In this document: positions 61,537-64,000 of the stretch, in pieces
How positions within the stretch are numbered: the first letter of the stretch is position 1
Layout: every line of letters begins with the position of its first letter
Assembly (NCBI GenBank): GCA_963768165.1
Contig: CAVYHJ010000026.1
Span: forward strand, 372,001 to 436,000
Length of the DNA stretch: 64,000 nucleotides
Direction of reading: 5' to 3'
DNA from: CAVYHJ01 sp963768165 [NCBI: uncultured bacterium]
GTDB taxonomy: Bacteria > UBP4 > UBA4092
Notes under the pieces: model-generated
What the model saw: the letters and a program-made list of their open reading frames with translations, nothing else
Told to the model about the DNA's origin: nothing
The model's database searches: none
Made by a program: the position numbers and the translations under genes

Positions 61537-62796
61537 TCATTCTAGAAAATCTACATAATTCGGCTTTCCTTTATGCCATTCGTCAATCGACGGTTTTTGC
61601 ATATTTCCAACATCACAATACCGGTGAACATGTAAATTATCTAGAGCATTTTTAAATATATTTTTTTTATCTTTGCAGACTCCCAATCCAATACATTGAA
61701 TCTTTCCCTGTATAGGTTGTACGGATTGCATTAGCGATTCCATATTTGCAAACGGTTTGATAAATATAAAGCGATTTAAACATGAAATATTCAACTTCGA
61801 TTCATTCGTATAAACCACTGTCCAGTCGGTTGACAGGGTACTGGAATAAACAGATATGTTCGGAAAACGGATTTTTCTAAATTCATACACGCCCCGCTGT
61901 TGTACGATAGCAGAGGATTCATGTAAACTTATTTTCCCCCGCGGTAAACGTTGATTAATATTTTTCATTTTCTCTGCCACTATTTTGGCAAATTCATTGG
62001 GTGTTATATTCCCACCCATCTCTATATAAAAGAAATGCGGCGATAGACAGCCTTGTTGGTCGTACATCGCCACATCATACGCTGCTTTTTCCGCCAACCC
62101 ATCAATATTATCCTTTGTTAGACATTCTTTGCCAATGATTCCAAAACTAATCTTATGACCAAAACCTAAGAAACGGGTAGGGGAATGAACCTTTGATGAT
62201 ATACGTTGAATCGTTTCATCATTACCATAGGCGATTACTAATTTGGATTGTCCCTTAATAATTTCCTCTATCGCAGAATCTCCACCTTTCCAGGTACATA
62301 CGAATAGATTATTTGATAATACCGGACTGATTTCTTTGAGCGATTCAGCAAAAAGAAAAGTAAACAAAGGTTCTTTAGAGGAAGTCTTTATTAGTTGAGG
62401 TGTTTGAGCTAACAGTCCATATACGATACCATAGAGACCTGAAGTGAAAATATTCCCTGCTAATACATGCGTCACCAAACCAACAGGTCTTTGAGAAGAG
62501 GGTTTGGATTCAATTACTTTTGTTAATTTTTCTTCGGTAAACTCTCGAAAAGTAATATCCAATGCTTCTCTAATCATTTCCTTGGAATATCCTGTGATTG
62601 AAAGAAGATATTTTTCTGCCTCTTGGCGATAAGAATAATTAGGATTCAACCATTGTTGTCCTATTTTTACAAGAATATCCATAACTTTGTCTGTAGGTAA
62701 TTTATCTGTTTTACTCTGATGAATTAAATTATCCAGAATAGAGGATACGGAATCGGCAGTAACTAACGGCACCTGGGGAAAAGGCTTTTTAGACAT
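61537..62796 (-). CDS. LuxC-like acyl-CoA/acyl-protein reductase
   Basis: The 419-residue protein belongs to the LuxC family, which reduces an enzyme-bound fatty acyl group to the aldehyde with NADPH. The likely nucleophile is C250 in AMYDQQGCLSPH, matching the DQQxCxSP signature, and SPTRFLGFGHKISFG is the conserved nucleotide-binding-side motif. The gene starts 2 bases after the LuxE-like stop, showing a tight operon. There are no luciferase genes (luxAB) nearby, so the aldehyde is probably used for another product such as an alcohol, alkane or modified lipid. Confidence 0.88.
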   Translation of the reverse strand: MSKKPFPQVPLVTADSVSSILDNLIHQSKTDKLPTDKVMDILVKIGQQWLNPNYSYRQEAEKYLLSITGYSKEMIREALDITFREFTEEKLTKVIESKPSSQRPVGLVTHVLAGNIFTSGLYGIVYGLLAQTPQLIKTSSKEPLFTFLFAESLKEISPVLSNNLFVCTWKGGDSAIEEIIKGQSKLVIAYGNDETIQRISSKVHSPTRFLGFGHKISFGIIGKECLTKDNIDGLAEKAAYDVAMYDQQGCLSPHFFYIEMGGNITPNEFAKIVAEKMKNINQRLPRGKISLHESSAIVQQRGVYEFRKIRFPNISVYSSTLSTDWTVVYTNESKLNISCLNRFIFIKPFANMESLMQSVQPIQGKIQCIGLGVCKDKKNIFKNALDNLHVHRYCDVGNMQKPSIDEWHKGKPNYVDFLE

Positions 62797-62798
62797 GA

Positions 62799-63896
62799 TT
62801 AGGAAGACAATATCTCGTCAATAGCAATAGAACAACCGCGGGGTTCAACCTTATTGGAACGTCCTACTATCTCAAACCCCTCGGCAATTTTATAACCAAT
62901 GTCATCTGTTAAGATGGAAATAATGGAACCGCGATTAGTTAGGTCTACATGTTGAAGAAGTCCTTGTTCTCCTGTATTGACTTCCTCCAATGTTTCAGGA
63001 TTAAGGACCAAGACTCTTGACCATGGAGGGATAACTTTATATTTTTGTGAATTTATATTATTAATATAATTGCAAAGTTTATTATCATAATACTGAGTTC
63101 CTAGTTCAGACATGCCGTACTCGTTTATACAATAAGTCTCCGGGATGTTGAGAATAGAAGAAAATAGTTCGTATAATTTTTCTTTAGTTATTTCGCGCGA
63201 TTTTCCTTTGAATCCACCTGTTTCCATTACCCGGCTTTGTTTGGGTAAATGAAAACGGAGATGGTGTTCTTTACAGTAATCGAAAAAGTGGACAAAAGAA
63301 AAGGCAGGACCCATAAGAAAAACTGGAGTAACTGAATCTTCGTATTCCCTCAGGGTTTCAACCAGTTCCTTAGTCTCTAATACCCCATTCCGAATAAAAT
63401 ATCGGCTTTTATGAGTTCCAAACAATTTCATTACCAAATCAATCATGTGCACAAGAGAGGAGTGAGAAGATTCTTCCGGAGGAGGCGTTAAACTAAATAC
63501 GGGAATTAAGGATAAGTCAGGTAACAGGTGAGCTTTTATGTTGGGTATAATAGATTCGTTATACAAAGTACAGGTATCTAAATAATGTTTTCCCGGCTTG
63601 TGTAAAGTTGTCCCGCTGCTATGAAATACTTTTTCAGCCCGCTCAATAGGAAAACAAGCGAGGTCACATTCTTTAAAAGCGGATGTTGGTACTGCGGGGA
63701 TATGTTTCCAAGAATGAATAGTATCGGGAGTTTTCCCTTTATCAATACAATATTGCTTATAAGGGATATTATGCATAAATTGATATTCGAATAAATCCAA
63801 CGCTAATTGGTTAAATACATGATTGTCTTTAGGAGCGTTAATGCCTTCTTCGATTAAACTTATGATTTCATCATCTAAATCTTCAGCAGTTTTCAT
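62799..63896 (-). CDS. LuxE-like acyl-protein synthetase
   Basis: The 365-residue protein matches the LuxE family of the ANL superfamily, which activates a fatty acid with ATP and passes it to a partner. Motifs include VFHSSGTT (an ANL P-loop-like stretch), GPAFSFVHFFDYC, ETGGFKGKSREI, INEYGMSELGTQYYD and QGLLQHVDLTNRGSI. It is followed 2 bases later by the LuxC-like gene, its usual partner, and preceded 3 bases earlier by a class III aminotransferase gene, so the three are probably one transcript. Confidence 0.88.
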   Translation of the reverse strand: MKTAEDLDDEIISLIEEGINAPKDNHVFNQLALDLFEYQFMHNIPYKQYCIDKGKTPDTIHSWKHIPAVPTSAFKECDLACFPIERAEKVFHSSGTTLHKPGKHYLDTCTLYNESIIPNIKAHLLPDLSLIPVFSLTPPPEESSHSSLVHMIDLVMKLFGTHKSRYFIRNGVLETKELVETLREYEDSVTPVFLMGPAFSFVHFFDYCKEHHLRFHLPKQSRVMETGGFKGKSREITKEKLYELFSSILNIPETYCINEYGMSELGTQYYDNKLCNYINNINSQKYKVIPPWSRVLVLNPETLEEVNTGEQGLLQHVDLTNRGSIISILTDDIGYKIAEGFEIVGRSNKVEPRGCSIAIDEILSS

Positions 63897-63899
63897 GGT

Positions 63900-64000
63900 T
63901 TAGTATTTCAATTTCTTAAAACAGTTTTCAAGAACAGCTATAGAATAATCAATCTGTTCTTTTTTAACTGTTAAAGGCGGTGTGATACATAAGATATTAC
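63900..64000 (-). CDS. C-terminus of a PLP-dependent class III aminotransferase (truncated by window edge)
   Basis: The last 32-33 codons of a minus-strand gene end in LCITPPLTVKKEQIDYSIAV and LENCFKKLKY. This is the typical tail of class III aminotransferases (PPLxxxxEEID..). The rest lies outside the window. It ends 3 bases before the LuxE-like gene starts and so appears to lead the operon. Confidence 0.7.
   Translation of the reverse strand, partial: NILCITPPLTVKKEQIDYSIAVLENCFKKLKY

Noticed and set aside
29731-62190. The string AACGGGTAGGG recurring near 29740, 37242 and 62173
   Set aside because: At 62173 it encodes the conserved SPTRFLGFG of LuxC and at 29740 ordinary coding sequence; flanks do not match, so it is chance.

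Overview
The window reads as about 64 kb of chromosome from an uncultured, AT-rich, Gram-negative-type bacterium. CsgG-like and LolA-like envelope proteins, an STT3-type oligosaccharyltransferase homologue, SBBP/PKD surface repeats, a DUF4416 protein and many secreted glycoside hydrolases would suit one of the sugar-degrading candidate phyla around the PVC/FCB groups. No rRNA or other phylogenetic marker is complete enough here to fix the phylum, so that placement is inference.

Layout. 1-2.3 kb: the 3' end of leuS (with an odd AT-rich insertion), a HEPN-like hypothetical gene and a DUF4416 gene. 2.4-23.1 kb: a one-strand block of carbohydrate-active genes: secreted GH5-like enzyme with DUF5060, GH94 disaccharide phosphorylase, a beta-lactamase-fold serine hydrolase, three tandem GH74 xyloglucanase-like genes, a nucleoside phosphorylase-like gene, a secreted GH29 alpha-fucosidase, and a 1226-residue GH127-GH29 fusion. 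Together they look like a xyloglucan or hemicellulose depolymerisation locus without its own transporter or regulator in view. 23.4-31.8 kb: radical SAM/SPASM protein, tyrS, secA, a membrane glycosyltransferase and a flippase-like LPG-synthase-family protein. 31.9-37.3 kb: tRNA-Phe followed by a GH42-like and a GH3 gene, closed by a 54-bp imperfect copy of the tRNA-Phe 3' half, i.e. the footprint of an integrated island. 37.4-40.9 kb: ackA-xfp, a phosphoketolase/acetate kinase module. 41.4-43.6 kb: a complete IS1595-family element with perfect 25-bp inverted repeats and an 8-bp target duplication, carrying a passenger gene that resembles a proteasome-type Ntn-hydrolase and a small third gene. 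43.7-53.7 kb: a giant SBBP/PKD/LVIVD surface protein, an STT3-like membrane protein riddled with short repeats, a CsgG-like protein and a LolA-like/TlpA fusion. 53.8-61 kb: Gfo/Idh/MocA oxidoreductase, an MFS-HEAT fusion, and grpE-dnaK-dnaJ. 61.1-64 kb: a stand-alone response regulator with a predicted leaderless promoter, then luxE-luxC-like genes behind a truncated class III aminotransferase.

Three themes deserve attention. First, short palindromic or tandem-unit repeats are scattered through the window, some of them in frame inside membrane-protein genes. Second, two secreted glycosidase genes lack any ATG, GTG or TTG at the expected start, and have a Shine-Dalgarno site in front of an ATA codon. 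Third, modular fusions are common (GH127-GH29, MFS-HEAT, LolA-like-TlpA).
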